From Pseudomonas sp. P818 (lineage in GTDB: Bacteria; Pseudomonadota; Gammaproteobacteria; Pseudomonadales; Pseudomonadaceae), in the NCBI RefSeq assembly GCF_000418555.1, contig NZ_ATKM01000024.1, positions 1-64,000 of the forward strand: a stretch of DNA of 64,000 nt, given 5' to 3'. The position numbers and the translations under genes were made by a program. The notes under the pieces were generated by a model, which was not told the origin of the DNA, ran no database searches, and saw only the letters and a list, made by a program, of their open reading frames with translations. Of the stretch, positions 52,229-61,396 are shown piece after piece. How positions within the stretch are numbered: position 1 is the first letter of the stretch; each line of letters starts with the position of its first letter.

Positions 52229-53209
52229 TTACCGGGCCTGGGCGACCTTGTCCGGCTGCCGCCAGATCACCTCGGCAATGCTCAGGCGCTTGGGGATCAG
52301 CTTCAGATCGCTGAAGGTGTCGGCGATCTTCTGCTGTGCACTCGCCACTTCCGGGGTGATCAGCTGCGCGCCGTAGCTTTGCCGCTCAACCGCAGCACGG
52401 GTGATCTCGGGGGACAGGCCTAGCAGCGGTGCGACCTGGGCGGTGACCTCGTCGACGTTGGCGCGAGTCCACTCGCCTGTCTTGCGAATCTCGTCCACCA
52501 GGGCGACCACCACCTCGGGGTGCTTTTCGGCGAAGGGACGCGCGGCCAGGTAGAACTGGTGGTTGCTTACCAGGCCCTGGCCGTCGCGCAGGGTACGGGC
52601 CTGCAGCTGCTGTTCGGCGGCCGCCTGGAAGGGGTCCCAGATCACCCAGGCATCGACGCTGCCACGCTCGAACGCGGCGCGGGCATCGGCAGGCGGCAGG
52701 TACACGGGGGTGATATCGGTGATGCTCAAGCCGGCTTCCTCCAGCGCGCGCACCAACAGGTAATGCACGTTGGAGCCCTTGTTCAGGGCGACCTTCTTGC
52801 CCTTGAGTTCGGCCACCGTTTTGATCGGCGAATCCTTGGGCAGCAGTATCGCCTCGCTGAGCGGCGCCGGCGGCTCGAAGGCCACGTAGAGCAGATCGGC
52901 GCCGGCGGCCTGGGCGAATACCGGCGGCGTCTCGCCTGTGGTGCCGAAGTCGATGGAGCCCACGTTGAGCCCTTCGAGCAGCTGCGGGCCCGCCGGGAAC
53001 TCGGTCCACTGCACCTTGACGCCCTGTTCGGCCAGGCGTTTTTCCAGCGCACCGCTGGATTTGAGCAGCACCAGGGTGCCGTACTTCTGATAGCCGATCC
53101 GCAACACGCTTTCGTTATCAGAAGCGGCCTGTGCTTGAGTGATGGCGCCGAAGGAAATGGCCGCGGCAAACAGGGCGACCAGACTCCGACGCAAAGTGTT
53201 GGCGCCCAT
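52229..53209 (-). CDS. ssuA: Aliphatic sulfonate-binding periplasmic protein SsuA
   Basis: The 326-residue protein has a signal peptide (about 1-28, ending AQA). The mature part shows LRIGYQKYGTLVLLKSSG, FPAGPQLLEGLNVGSIDFG and GETPPVFAQAAGADLLYVA (in pieces), typical of the SsuA/NitT/TauA group. It captures sulfonates for SsuBC. The gene lies 131 bases after ssuE. The gap between them contains short direct repeats of GCCTGTAGCC. Confidence 0.94.
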   Translation of the reverse strand: MGANTLRRSLVALFAAAISFGAITQAQAASDNESVLRIGYQKYGTLVLLKSSGALEKRLAEQGVKVQWTEFPAGPQLLEGLNVGSIDFGTTGETPPVFAQAAGADLLYVAFEPPAPLSEAILLPKDSPIKTVAELKGKKVALNKGSNVHYLLVRALEEAGLSITDITPVYLPPADARAAFERGSVDAWVIWDPFQAAAEQQLQARTLRDGQGLVSNHQFYLAARPFAEKHPEVVVALVDEIRKTGEWTRANVDEVTAQVAPLLGLSPEITRAAVERQSYGAQLITPEVASAQQKIADTFSDLKLIPKRLSIAEVIWRQPDKVAQAR

Positions 53210-53340
53210 GGCGACCTCCTTTGCAAGTTGAGTGTGGGCCTGCTTGCCCGTTGGCGGGCGAGTAAGGCTTTTTTGGGCTTCAGGCTGCAGGCGGATTGGC
53301 TTCTACCTGTCGCCTGTAGCCTGCGGCCTGTAGCCGCTTT

Positions 53341-53934
53341 TCAGATGCTCCAGCGGGCGTTCACCAGCCGGTCGTTGAGCAGATTCGGGTCGATCGGCTT
53401 CGGCCGTCGCGCCAGGGCGGCGGTCAGTTGTTCCAGTGCCTCGTCGAGGCGCTCGCGCAGCTCGTCGTCGATCTGCGCAGGCCTGTCCCCTTCCGGGTAG
53501 GCGATCTGCTTGTCCACGGCGAACACGCCGCTGAGCATCTCCTGGGCCTTGAGCGCAGCCAGCACCGGCTTGAGGGCGTAGTCCACTGCCAACAGATGCG
53601 CCGGGCTGCCACCACTGGCCAGCGGCAGCACCACCTTGTGCGCCAGGGCGCGCTCGGGCAGCAGATCCAGCAGCACCTTCAGCGCGCCGGTGAACGATGC
53701 CTTGTACACCGGCGTGCCGACCACCAGACCATCAGCGCTGGCCACCACGGCCTGCAGTTGCTGCACTGCCGGGCTGTCGAAGCGTGCGTGCAGCAGATCC
53801 TCGGCGGGAAAATCGCGCACCTTGAGCAGGCTCACTTCCACCTGCTGCGCCTCGAGGCGTTGACGCACATGGTCCAGCAACACTTCGGTGCGCGAGCGCG
53901 CCGCAGGGCTGCCGGACAGCAACACGACATGCAT
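53341..53934 (-). CDS. ssuE: NADPH-dependent FMN reductase SsuE
   Basis: The 197-residue flavodoxin-like reductase starts MHVVLLSGSPAARSRTEVLL. VVGTPVYKASFTGALKVLLD near 92-111 is the FMN-binding loop, and LPLASGGSPAHLLAVDYAL follows. It supplies FMNH2 to SsuD. It is first in the ssu unit and lies 9 bases after lsfA. Confidence 0.94.
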   Translation of the reverse strand: MHVVLLSGSPAARSRTEVLLDHVRQRLEAQQVEVSLLKVRDFPAEDLLHARFDSPAVQQLQAVVASADGLVVGTPVYKASFTGALKVLLDLLPERALAHKVVLPLASGGSPAHLLAVDYALKPVLAALKAQEMLSGVFAVDKQIAYPEGDRPAQIDDELRERLDEALEQLTAALARRPKPIDPNLLNDRLVNARWSI

Positions 53935-53943
53935 GCTTGATCC

Positions 53944-54582
53944 TTACTTGTTGGGCTGTGGCGTTAGACGCAGATAGGGTTTGACCGCGCGGTAGCCCTT
54001 GGGGAAACGCTGGGCGATTTCGGTTTCATCCTTGAGCGAGGGCACGATCACCACCTCGTCACCGTCCTGCCAGTTGGCCGGCGTGGCCACCTTGTAGTTG
54101 TCGGTCAGCTGCAGCGAGTCGACCACGCGCAGGATCTCGTGGAAATTGCGCCCGGTGCTGGCCGGATAGGTGATGGTCAGGCGCACCTTCTTGTTCGGGT
54201 CGATGACGAACAGCGAACGCACGGTCAGGGTGTCGTTGGCGTTCGGGTGGATCAGGTCATAGAGGTCGGAGACCTTGCGGTCGGCATCGGCGATGATCGG
54301 GAAGTTGACCGCGGTGTTCTGCGTCTCGTTGATGTCGTCGATCCATTTCAGATGCGAATCCACCGGGTCGACGGACAGGGCGATGGCCTTGACGCCGCGC
54401 TTGGCGAATTCGTCCTTGAGCTTGGCGGTGAAACCCAGTTCAGTGGTGCACACCGGCGTGAAGTCAGCCGGGTGGGAGAAGAGGATGCCCCAGCTGTCGC
54501 CCAGCCACTCGTGGAAGCGAATGCGGCCTTCGCTGGAATCCTGTTCGAAGTCGGGGGCGATGTCGCCCAGGCGGATGGTCAT
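53944..54582 (-). CDS. lsfA: 1-Cys peroxiredoxin LsfA
   Basis: The 212-residue Prx6-type protein has the peroxidatic cysteine C45 in HPADFTPVCTTELG. It is the only cysteine in the chain, so the enzyme is of the 1-Cys type. YPASTGRNFHEILRVVDSLQ in the later part is typical. In Pseudomonas this protein is linked with sulfur starvation and is found next to ssu genes. It probably protects the flavin-dependent desulfonation system from peroxide. The promoter lies in the AT-rich 116-base gap shared with the GNAT gene. Confidence 0.94.
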   Translation of the reverse strand: MTIRLGDIAPDFEQDSSEGRIRFHEWLGDSWGILFSHPADFTPVCTTELGFTAKLKDEFAKRGVKAIALSVDPVDSHLKWIDDINETQNTAVNFPIIADADRKVSDLYDLIHPNANDTLTVRSLFVIDPNKKVRLTITYPASTGRNFHEILRVVDSLQLTDNYKVATPANWQDGDEVVIVPSLKDETEIAQRFPKGYRAVKPYLRLTPQPNK

Positions 54583-54698
54583 GATCGTGCTCCTTGGCAG
54601 TGACTTGCGTGGTGCCCACTATGCTCAGGAACGAAACGAAACAAAAAGAATAAATAATGATTTATTTATAACCAAAACATCTTTTAAAAAAGACCGTC

Positions 54699-55154
54699 AT
54701 GACCTCCCTAACCTTGCACAAAATTCCCGGCGAACAGGCGCCCATGGCGTTGCTGCTTGAAGCCGACCCCAGCATCGCCCTCATCGCCCGCTATCTACAG
54801 GACGGCCATTGCGTGGTCGCGTGCCTGAACGACGTGGTCGTCGGCGTCTACGTGATCAAGGCCCTGAGCGCCGATACCTGGGAACTGATGAACATCGCCG
54901 TAGCGCCCGAACACCAGGGTCAGGGTATCGGCGCCCTGCTGCTGCACCACGCCATCGACCAAGCCCGGCAACTGGGTGCCAAGCGCCTGGAACTGGGCAC
55001 CGGCAGCTTTGGCCACCAGCTGACCTTCTATCAGCGCGCCGGTTTTCGCGTGGTGGCGGTGGAGCCGGATTACTTCCTGCAGCACTACCCCGAGCCGTTG
55101 TTCGAGAATGGCCTGCAGCATCGGGATCGTTTGCGTCTGGCGCTGGAGCTTTAG
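54699..55154 (+). CDS. GNAT family N-acetyltransferase
   Basis: The 151-residue protein has the acetyl-CoA motif VAPEHQGQGIGALLLHHAID near 67-86, followed by ARQLGAKRLELGTGSFGHQLTF. This is a complete small GNAT domain. The substrate is unknown. It is divergent from lsfA and converges on kdpE with a 4-base 3' overlap. Confidence 0.88.
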   Translation: MTSLTLHKIPGEQAPMALLLEADPSIALIARYLQDGHCVVACLNDVVVGVYVIKALSADTWELMNIAVAPEHQGQGIGALLLHHAIDQARQLGAKRLELGTGSFGHQLTFYQRAGFRVVAVEPDYFLQHYPEPLFENGLQHRDRLRLALEL

Positions 55155-55843
55155 GCAGAGTCGCGCAGACGATAGCCGACACCGGCCTCGGTGATCAGAT
55201 AGCGCGGCGCGGCCGGGTCGTCACCGAGTTTCTGCCGCAGATGGCCGACCACCACGCGCAGATAATGGCTGTCGCCGACGTGGCTGGGGCCCCAGATATC
55301 ACGCAGCAACTGTTGCTGGGTCACCACCCGCCCGAGGTGCTGGGCGAGCAGCGCCAGCACGGCGTATTCCTTGGGCGTCAGGGCAATTTCGGCGCCGTCG
55401 AGGCTGACCCGCCGATAGGCCAGGTCGATATTCAGCGCGCCACAGGCGATGCTCGCCGGCAGTGCTTCGCGGCCCTGGCCCTGGCGCAGCAGCACGCGCA
55501 CCCGGGCGAGGAATTCCTGGATGCCGAACGGCTTGGTCACGTAGTCATTGGCGCCGCCGTCCAGCGCCAGCACCTTCTCACCTTCGCTGGCACGAACCGA
55601 GAGCACCAGCACCGGCACCTGGCTCCATTCGCGCAGGCCACGCAGCACCTGCTGGCCATCGAGGTCGGGCAGGCCGAGGTCGAGCACGACGAGATCGGGG
55701 CTGTGCAGCGCCGCCTGGGCCAGGCCGTCTTCGCCGTTGGCCGCCTCCAGCACCCGATAGCCTTGGGCGCTGAGGGCGATGCGCAGGAACTTGCGAATCT
55801 GCGCTTCGTCGTCGATCAGCAGAATGCTCGGCCCCTGGCTCAT
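55151..55843 (-). CDS. kdpE: Kdp response regulator KdpE
   Basis: The 230-residue OmpR-type regulator has a receiver with acidic pair DDE at 11-13, phosphoacceptor D55 (VVLDLGLPD) and the conserved lysine in VTKPF. The C-terminal winged helix includes LTPKEYAVLALLAQHLGRVV and the YLRVVVGHLRQKLGDDP recognition region. Phosphorylated by KdpD, it activates kdpFABC. Its start shares one base with the kdpD stop. Confidence 0.95.
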   Translation of the reverse strand: MSQGPSILLIDDEAQIRKFLRIALSAQGYRVLEAANGEDGLAQAALHSPDLVVLDLGLPDLDGQQVLRGLREWSQVPVLVLSVRASEGEKVLALDGGANDYVTKPFGIQEFLARVRVLLRQGQGREALPASIACGALNIDLAYRRVSLDGAEIALTPKEYAVLALLAQHLGRVVTQQQLLRDIWGPSHVGDSHYLRVVVGHLRQKLGDDPAAPRYLITEAGVGYRLRDSA

Positions 55844-58491
55844 CAGTAGTCCTCGGCTTGTGGCTGCGTGGTCAGCGGCAGGTGCAGGGTCAGGCTGGCA
55901 CCACGTCCATCGAGGCCTTCGCCGACCGTGACGCGACCACCATGGGCGCCGACCATGCCCTGGCAGATGGCCAGGCCCAGGCCGGTGCCCTGGCCGCCGC
56001 GATCGCCCCGCGCTGCGGTGTAGAACATGTCGAAGATCTTCGCCCGTTCCGCCTCGGGAATGCCAGGGCCCTGATCGGCGACCACGAAGCGCAGCTCCTG
56101 CTCATCGTATTCCAGCGCCACGCGCAGACACCCGCCAGGCGGTGAGAAGCGCGCGGCGTTCTCCAGCACGTTGACCAGCGCCTGCTCGATCAGTGCCGCA
56201 TGCACATGCAGCAATGGCGGCTGTGGTGGCAGCACGCACTCGACCTGCAACGGTGCAAGCACCGCACGCAGGCGTTGCAGGGCGCTGGCGACGATATCGC
56301 TGGGCGCCACCCAGTCGCGCGCCAGCTTGAGCCCGCCGTGGCCGAGGCGGGTCATGTCGAGCAGGTTCTGAATATAGCGGTCGAGGCGCTCGGCCTCGTC
56401 GCGGGTGCCTTCCAGCAATTCACGGCGATCCGCCTCGGGGATCGCCTCGCCCAGCGCCAGCAGGCTGTCGATGGATCCGCGCATGGCCGTCAGCGGCGTG
56501 CGCAGGTCGTGCGACACCGAAGCCAGCAACGCGCTGCGCAGCTCCTCGGTCTGCCCGTGCAGGCGCGCCGCCTCCAGCTCCTCGGCCAGTTGCGCACGGG
56601 CCAGGGCCTGTGCCAGCGGTTGGCCAAGGGCAGCGATCAGGCGCCGCCGCTCATCGGCCAACGGCGCGCCCTGCGCACTCTGCAGACCGATCAGCAGCAG
56701 CGGCCCCTCCTCCCCGCACAATGGCCACCACCACCAGCGGCTGCTGGGCAGGGTATCGGTACCCAGGCCCGCCGCCTGTTCGTGCTGCCATGCCCAATCG
56801 GCAGCGGCGCGTTCGGCATCAAGCAATTCGGCGTGCAGGCCACCCTCATGGCACCACTGCCCGTCAACGCTGCGCGACAGCAGCGTCAGCTGCACGTCCG
56901 CCCAGCCACCCAGTTGCTGCTCGGCCACCGCCAGCACGGCCTGGCGATCGGCTGCGACGGTGAGCTTGCGCGACAGCTCAAGCAGCGCCGTGGTTTCGCC
57001 CTGCGCCTGGCGCAACGCCTGCACCTGGCGGCGCTGACGGCTGGCCAGGTTGCCGGTCAGCCCGGCCATGAGCAGGAAGAACAGAAGGGTCAGCACATCC
57101 TCCTGACGCTGGATGCGCATGGTCAGGGTCGGGGGGATGAACAGGAAGTTGTAAGCCAGGAACGACAGCCCCGCGCAGGCCAGCGCCGGGCCCAGGCTGC
57201 TGCGCACCGCCACCAACAGCACGGCGGCGAGGAACACCAGGGAGATGTTGGGCAGCTCCAGCACCCGCGCCAGGCCGAGGGAAATCAGCGTGGCACAGGC
57301 GGCGGCCAGCGTGGCCAGCAGGTAGTCGCGCCAGCGCGGCGCGATGCGCACATGCCGACCGGCCGGAGGCTGGGCCCCGGCCGCATCCAGCACGCTGATT
57401 TCCAGCTCGGCACCGGCAGCCAGCAGGCGCTCGCCCAGGCCGCGGCCGAACCAGCGCCGACGCAGGCGCCGTGCGCTGCTGCCGACCAGGATCAGGCTGG
57501 CGCGGCGTTCGCGGGCGTGGTCGAGCAGCGTGCGCGCCACCGAGTCGCCATGCAGCGTCACCACCTCGCCGCCGAGGCGCTCGGCCAGGCGCAGCGCCGC
57601 TTGCAGACGCCCACGTTGCTCCTCGTCCATGGCCCGGCGGCCGTCCACGTGCACCACCGACCAGGGCAGATGGCGGCGCTCGGCCACTCGGCAGGCGTGG
57701 CGCACCAGGCGTTCGGCCTCGCCGTCGCCGTCCACCCCCACCAGCAGGCGCCCGAGCACGCTGGGCGCGGCCTGGCCGAGCTGGCGGTAGCGTTGGTCGA
57801 GGTCGGCATCGACCCGCGCCGCGGCGGTCTGCATGGCCAGCTCGCGCAGCGCCGTGAGGTTGGTCGGTGAGAAAAAGGCGTCGATGGCCGCCCGCGCCTG
57901 CTCGGGCATGTACACCTTGCCGTCGCGCAGGCGTTCGAGCAGCTCGCGCGGCGGCAGGTCGACCAGCTGAATCTCGTCGGTCTCCTGCAGCACCCAGTCG
58001 GGCACCGTCTCGCGCACCTGCACGCCGGTGATATCGCGCACGCGGTCGTTGAGGCTTTCCAGGTGCTGGACGTTGACCGTGGTGTAGACGTCGATGCCCG
58101 CGGCGAGCAGTTCCTGCACGTCCTGCCAGCGCTTGGCGTGGCGGCTGCCGGGGGCGTTGCTGTGCGCCAGCTCGTCCACCAGCGCCAGCTTGGGTGGGTC
58201 GGCGAGCAGGCCGTCGAGATCCATCTCGCTCAGCTCCAGGCCGCGATAGGGCAGGCGCAATGGCGGCTGTTGCGGCAGGCCCAGCAGCAGCGCCTCGGTT
58301 TCGCTGCGGCCGTGGCTTTCCACCACCCCGGCGCGCAACACCACGCCCTGGCGCAGTTGCGCATGGGCGGCCTGGAGCATGGCGTAGGTCTTGCCCACGC
58401 CCGGCGCCGCGCCGAGAAACACCTTGAGCCGCCCGCGCCCTTCGCGGGGCAGGTCGGCGAGCAGCGCTTCGGCGCGCAGGCTGTCGTTCAT
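55843..58491 (-). CDS. kdpD: Osmosensitive K+ channel sensor kinase KdpD
   Basis: The 882-residue protein has the N-terminal KdpD domain with FLGAAPGVGKTYAML (Walker A, about 26-40) and the VDELAHSNAPGSRHAKRWQD block. A USP-like domain (about 250-370), four membrane helices (about 395-490), a GAF-like region, HisKA with SVSHDLRTPL, and HATPase with NVLENAARFSPPGG and GTGLGLAIC follow. Full length for the family. It senses K+ limitation and phosphorylates KdpE. It lies 10 bases after kdpC. Confidence 0.96.
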   Translation of the reverse strand: MNDSLRAEALLADLPREGRGRLKVFLGAAPGVGKTYAMLQAAHAQLRQGVVLRAGVVESHGRSETEALLLGLPQQPPLRLPYRGLELSEMDLDGLLADPPKLALVDELAHSNAPGSRHAKRWQDVQELLAAGIDVYTTVNVQHLESLNDRVRDITGVQVRETVPDWVLQETDEIQLVDLPPRELLERLRDGKVYMPEQARAAIDAFFSPTNLTALRELAMQTAAARVDADLDQRYRQLGQAAPSVLGRLLVGVDGDGEAERLVRHACRVAERRHLPWSVVHVDGRRAMDEEQRGRLQAALRLAERLGGEVVTLHGDSVARTLLDHARERRASLILVGSSARRLRRRWFGRGLGERLLAAGAELEISVLDAAGAQPPAGRHVRIAPRWRDYLLATLAAACATLISLGLARVLELPNISLVFLAAVLLVAVRSSLGPALACAGLSFLAYNFLFIPPTLTMRIQRQEDVLTLLFFLLMAGLTGNLASRQRRQVQALRQAQGETTALLELSRKLTVAADRQAVLAVAEQQLGGWADVQLTLLSRSVDGQWCHEGGLHAELLDAERAAADWAWQHEQAAGLGTDTLPSSRWWWWPLCGEEGPLLLIGLQSAQGAPLADERRRLIAALGQPLAQALARAQLAEELEAARLHGQTEELRSALLASVSHDLRTPLTAMRGSIDSLLALGEAIPEADRRELLEGTRDEAERLDRYIQNLLDMTRLGHGGLKLARDWVAPSDIVASALQRLRAVLAPLQVECVLPPQPPLLHVHAALIEQALVNVLENAARFSPPGGCLRVALEYDEQELRFVVADQGPGIPEAERAKIFDMFYTAARGDRGGQGTGLGLAICQGMVGAHGGRVTVGEGLDGRGASLTLHLPLTTQPQAEDY

Positions 58492-58501
58492 CGAGCACTC
58501 G

Positions 58502-59059
58502 TCACTGGGTGGAAGTGGAAGGATTGTCGGCCAGCGCCAGGTTCAGAGCCAGTACATTGACCACCGCCGGGCCGAACAGCGGGCGCTCGGTGTGCGCTTC
58601 GATCAGGCGCAGCAGCTCCACCTCCGCCAGGCCACGGGCCCGGGCGATACGGGGCGCCTGCCAGGCCGCCGCCTCGGGCGACAGGTGCGGGTCGAGGCCG
58701 CTGCCCGAGGTAGTCGCCAGTTGCATCGGCAGCGGCGCCTGGCCGCTCAGGCCGACGCCGGCCTGCTCGATGCGCTCGCGCAGTTGCGGGTTGCTCGGCG
58801 CCAGGTTGCTGGCGGCGCTGGCCACGGTGGCGTAATCGCCTGCCGAAGGGCGCGGCTGGAACCACTGATCGCCGTCGAAGGCCTGGGCGATCAGGCGGCT
58901 GCCGCGTACCTGGCCGGAATCATCACGCACCAAGCTGCCGGCGGCCTGATCGGGGAAGGCCAGATGCGCCACGCCGGTGACGCTCAAGGGATAGGCAACT
59001 CCGACCAACAGGGTCATGAAAGCCAGCGTGGCGATAGCGGGGCGAATATGGTCGAGCAT
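58502..59059 (-). CDS. kdpC: K+-transporting ATPase subunit C
   Basis: The protein has 185 residues from the ATG at 59059, with CAGGAGA upstream. It has one N-terminal membrane helix (about 8-28) and the periplasmic-side KdpC domain with WFQPRPSAGDY, ASAASNLAPSNPQL and TTSGSGLDPHLSPEAA motifs. It stabilises the KdpAB complex. A 266-base gap filled with repeats separates it from kdpB. Confidence 0.95.
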   Translation of the reverse strand: MLDHIRPAIATLAFMTLLVGVAYPLSVTGVAHLAFPDQAAGSLVRDDSGQVRGSRLIAQAFDGDQWFQPRPSAGDYATVASAASNLAPSNPQLRERIEQAGVGLSGQAPLPMQLATTSGSGLDPHLSPEAAAWQAPRIARARGLAEVELLRLIEAHTERPLFGPAVVNVLALNLALADNPSTSTQ

Positions 59060-59325
59060 GATGAGTCTCCTGATTCGTGTGGTCCCGGATTGCATCCGGG
59101 CTACGTCGCTTGTCTCCCCTCTCCCGCTTGCGGGGCTTGAGCGGAAATAGCGAAGCATCGCTTCGCCCGCTCAAGCGCCCTGAGCTCTGCGAGGGGCTGG
59201 GGCGCAGTGCGGGGGCCGGGGGAGAGGGTCTATCCGGTAATACCGAGTGGCCTGCCCTACCCTCTCCCCAGCCCTCTCCCATGAACGGGAGAGGGAGCAG
59301 ACCGCGTGTGAACGAAACAACGCAC
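59060..59325. repeat. Repeat-filled gap between kdpB and kdpC
   Basis: This 266-base stretch has no gene. It holds one REP unit (59084-59105), a hairpin with arms GCTTGAGCGG/CCGCTCAAGC (59135-59176), and two copies of the CCCTCTCCC/GGGAGAGGG family (about 59113-59125 and 59268-59291). kdpB and kdpC usually lie only a few bases apart, so the repeats appear to have been inserted into the operon. Confidence 0.8.
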
Positions 59326-61386
59326 TTACACCCAGCCCAACCCCACCAGCAGCAGGTCGAGCAGCTTGATGCCGACGAAGGGCGCGAGCAGCCCACCGAG
59401 GCCGTAGATCAGCAGGTTGCGCCGCAGCAACTGGCCGGCGTCCAGCGCCTGAATGCGCACGCCGCGCAGCGCCAGAGGAATCAGCGCGACGATGATCAGG
59501 GCGTTGAACACGATGGCCGAGAGGATCGCGCTCTGCGGGCTGTGCAACTGCATCAGGTTGAGCGCGCCAAGCTGCGGGTAGATGCCGGCGAACAGCGCCG
59601 GGAGGATGGCGAAGTACTTGGCCACGTCGTTGGCCACCGAGAAGGTGGTCAGCGCGCCGCGGGTCACCAGCAGCTCCTTGCCCACCTGCACCACGTCGAT
59701 CAGCTTGGTCGGGTCGCTGTCCAGGTCGACCAGGTTGGCAGCCTCGCGGGCGGCCTGGGTGCCGTCGTTCATGGCCAGGCCGACGTCGGCCTGGGCCAGC
59801 GCCGGGGCGTCGTTGGCGCCGTCGCCGCACATCGCCACCAGCTTGCCTTCGGCCTGCTCGGCGCGGATGCGCGAGAGCTTCTTCTCCGGCGTGGCCTCGG
59901 CAATCACGTCGTCGACACCCGCCTCGGCAGCGATGGCAGCAGCGGTCAGCGGGTTGTCGCCGGTAACCATCACGGTGCGGATGCCCATGGCGCGCAACTC
60001 GGCGAAGCGCTCGCGAATGCCCGGTTTGACCACATCCTTGAGGTGGATGGCGCCGAGCAGGCGCCCGTCCCCGGCCACCAGCAGCGGCGTGCCGCCACTC
60101 TGGGCGATCTTCTCCACCTCGCGCGCCAGGGGCGCCGGCAGATCACTACGGCCCAGGCCGAGGTAGGCCAGCACCGCATCCACCGCGCCTTTACGATAAG
60201 CCACGCCACCCACATCAGCACCGGACAGGCGCGTCTCGGCGCTGAAGGCGATCAGCGTCATGCCGCTACGCTCGGGCACCTCCATCGGGTGCAGCGCTGC
60301 CAGGTACTCGACGATGGACTTGCCCTCGGGCGTGTCGTCGCCCTGCGAGGCCAGCAGCGCCGCCTCGGCCAACTCCGGCGTGGCCACGCCCGGCGCCTTG
60401 ACCATGGCGCTGCAGCGGCGGTTGCCAAAGGTGATGGTGCCGGTCTTGTCCAGCAGCAGGGTGTGCACGTCGCCCGCCGCCTCCACGGCGCGGCCGGACT
60501 TGGCGATGACGTTGAGGCGCACCAGGCGATCCATACCGGCGATGCCGATGGCCGAGAGCAAGCCGCCGATGGTGGTCGGGATCAGCGTCACCAGCAGCGC
60601 CGCCAGGTAGATCAGCGGCAGGTCGCCACCGGCAAAACGGGCGAACGGCTGCAGCGTGGCCACCACCAGCAGGAAGATCAGGGTCAGGCCGATCAGCAGG
60701 ATATCCAGAGCCACCTCGTTGGGCGTCTTCTGCCGGCGCGCGCCTTCGACCAGAGCGATCATACGGTCGAGGGTGGACTCGCCGGGGTTGGCGCTGATCC
60801 GCACCAGCAGCCAGTCCGAGACCAGGCGGGTGTTGCCGGTGACTGCCGAACGATCGCCGCCGGACTCACGGATCACCGGCGCGGATTCGCCGGTAATCGC
60901 CGCTTCGTTGACCGCCGCGACACCTTCGATCACCTCGCCGTCGCCGGGGATCAATTCACCGGCCTCGACCCGCACCACATCGCCCTTGCGCAGGCTGCTG
61001 GCCGGTACGGACTGGAACTGCGCACCGACCTGCTTGCGCGCCATCAGCCCCTGGCTGCCGGACTTCAGGCTGTCGGCGCGGGCCTTGCCACGGCCCTCGG
61101 CCAGGGCCTCGGCGAAGTTGGCGAAGAGCACGGTGAACCACAGCCACAGGGCGATCTGCACGCCTAAGGCAGTGCTTACCGCAGGGTTGGGGACAAAGCA
61201 CAGCACGCTGGTGACCAGCGCTGTCAGCTCCACCACCAGCATCACTGGCGAGCGCACCAGCTGGCGCGGGTCGAGCTTGACGAAGGCCTGCTTGAGGGCC
61301 GGGCGCCACAGCGCGCCGAGGCCGGTCTGCGGCTGGCTGCTGGACGATTGGGCGCTACGTTGCGCCGTTACGGGGGCATTCATCAC
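59326..61386 (-). CDS. kdpB: K+-transporting P-type ATPase subunit B
   Basis: The 686-residue P-type ATPase has the phosphorylation motif LLDKTGTITFGN, TGES (AITGESAPV), the nucleotide-binding KGAVDAV and the hinge MVTGDNPLTA and GDGANDAPAL motifs. The membrane helices of the P1A type are complete. It powers high-affinity K+ uptake through KdpA. It begins 10 bases after the kdpA stop. Confidence 0.96.
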   Translation of the reverse strand: MMNAPVTAQRSAQSSSSQPQTGLGALWRPALKQAFVKLDPRQLVRSPVMLVVELTALVTSVLCFVPNPAVSTALGVQIALWLWFTVLFANFAEALAEGRGKARADSLKSGSQGLMARKQVGAQFQSVPASSLRKGDVVRVEAGELIPGDGEVIEGVAAVNEAAITGESAPVIRESGGDRSAVTGNTRLVSDWLLVRISANPGESTLDRMIALVEGARRQKTPNEVALDILLIGLTLIFLLVVATLQPFARFAGGDLPLIYLAALLVTLIPTTIGGLLSAIGIAGMDRLVRLNVIAKSGRAVEAAGDVHTLLLDKTGTITFGNRRCSAMVKAPGVATPELAEAALLASQGDDTPEGKSIVEYLAALHPMEVPERSGMTLIAFSAETRLSGADVGGVAYRKGAVDAVLAYLGLGRSDLPAPLAREVEKIAQSGGTPLLVAGDGRLLGAIHLKDVVKPGIRERFAELRAMGIRTVMVTGDNPLTAAAIAAEAGVDDVIAEATPEKKLSRIRAEQAEGKLVAMCGDGANDAPALAQADVGLAMNDGTQAAREAANLVDLDSDPTKLIDVVQVGKELLVTRGALTTFSVANDVAKYFAILPALFAGIYPQLGALNLMQLHSPQSAILSAIVFNALIIVALIPLALRGVRIQALDAGQLLRRNLLIYGLGGLLAPFVGIKLLDLLLVGLGWV

Positions 61387-61396
61387 GGTTTCTCCT

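Noticed and set aside
56200..57870. 556-codon plus-strand frame across kdpD
   Set aside because: It is antisense to a full-length KdpD with intact motifs. The composition (Q, A, R, H) is typical of a shadow frame.
59077..61167. 696-codon plus-strand frame across kdpB
   Set aside because: It is rich in Q, H, R and G with no domain, and lies opposite all the P-type ATPase motifs of KdpB.
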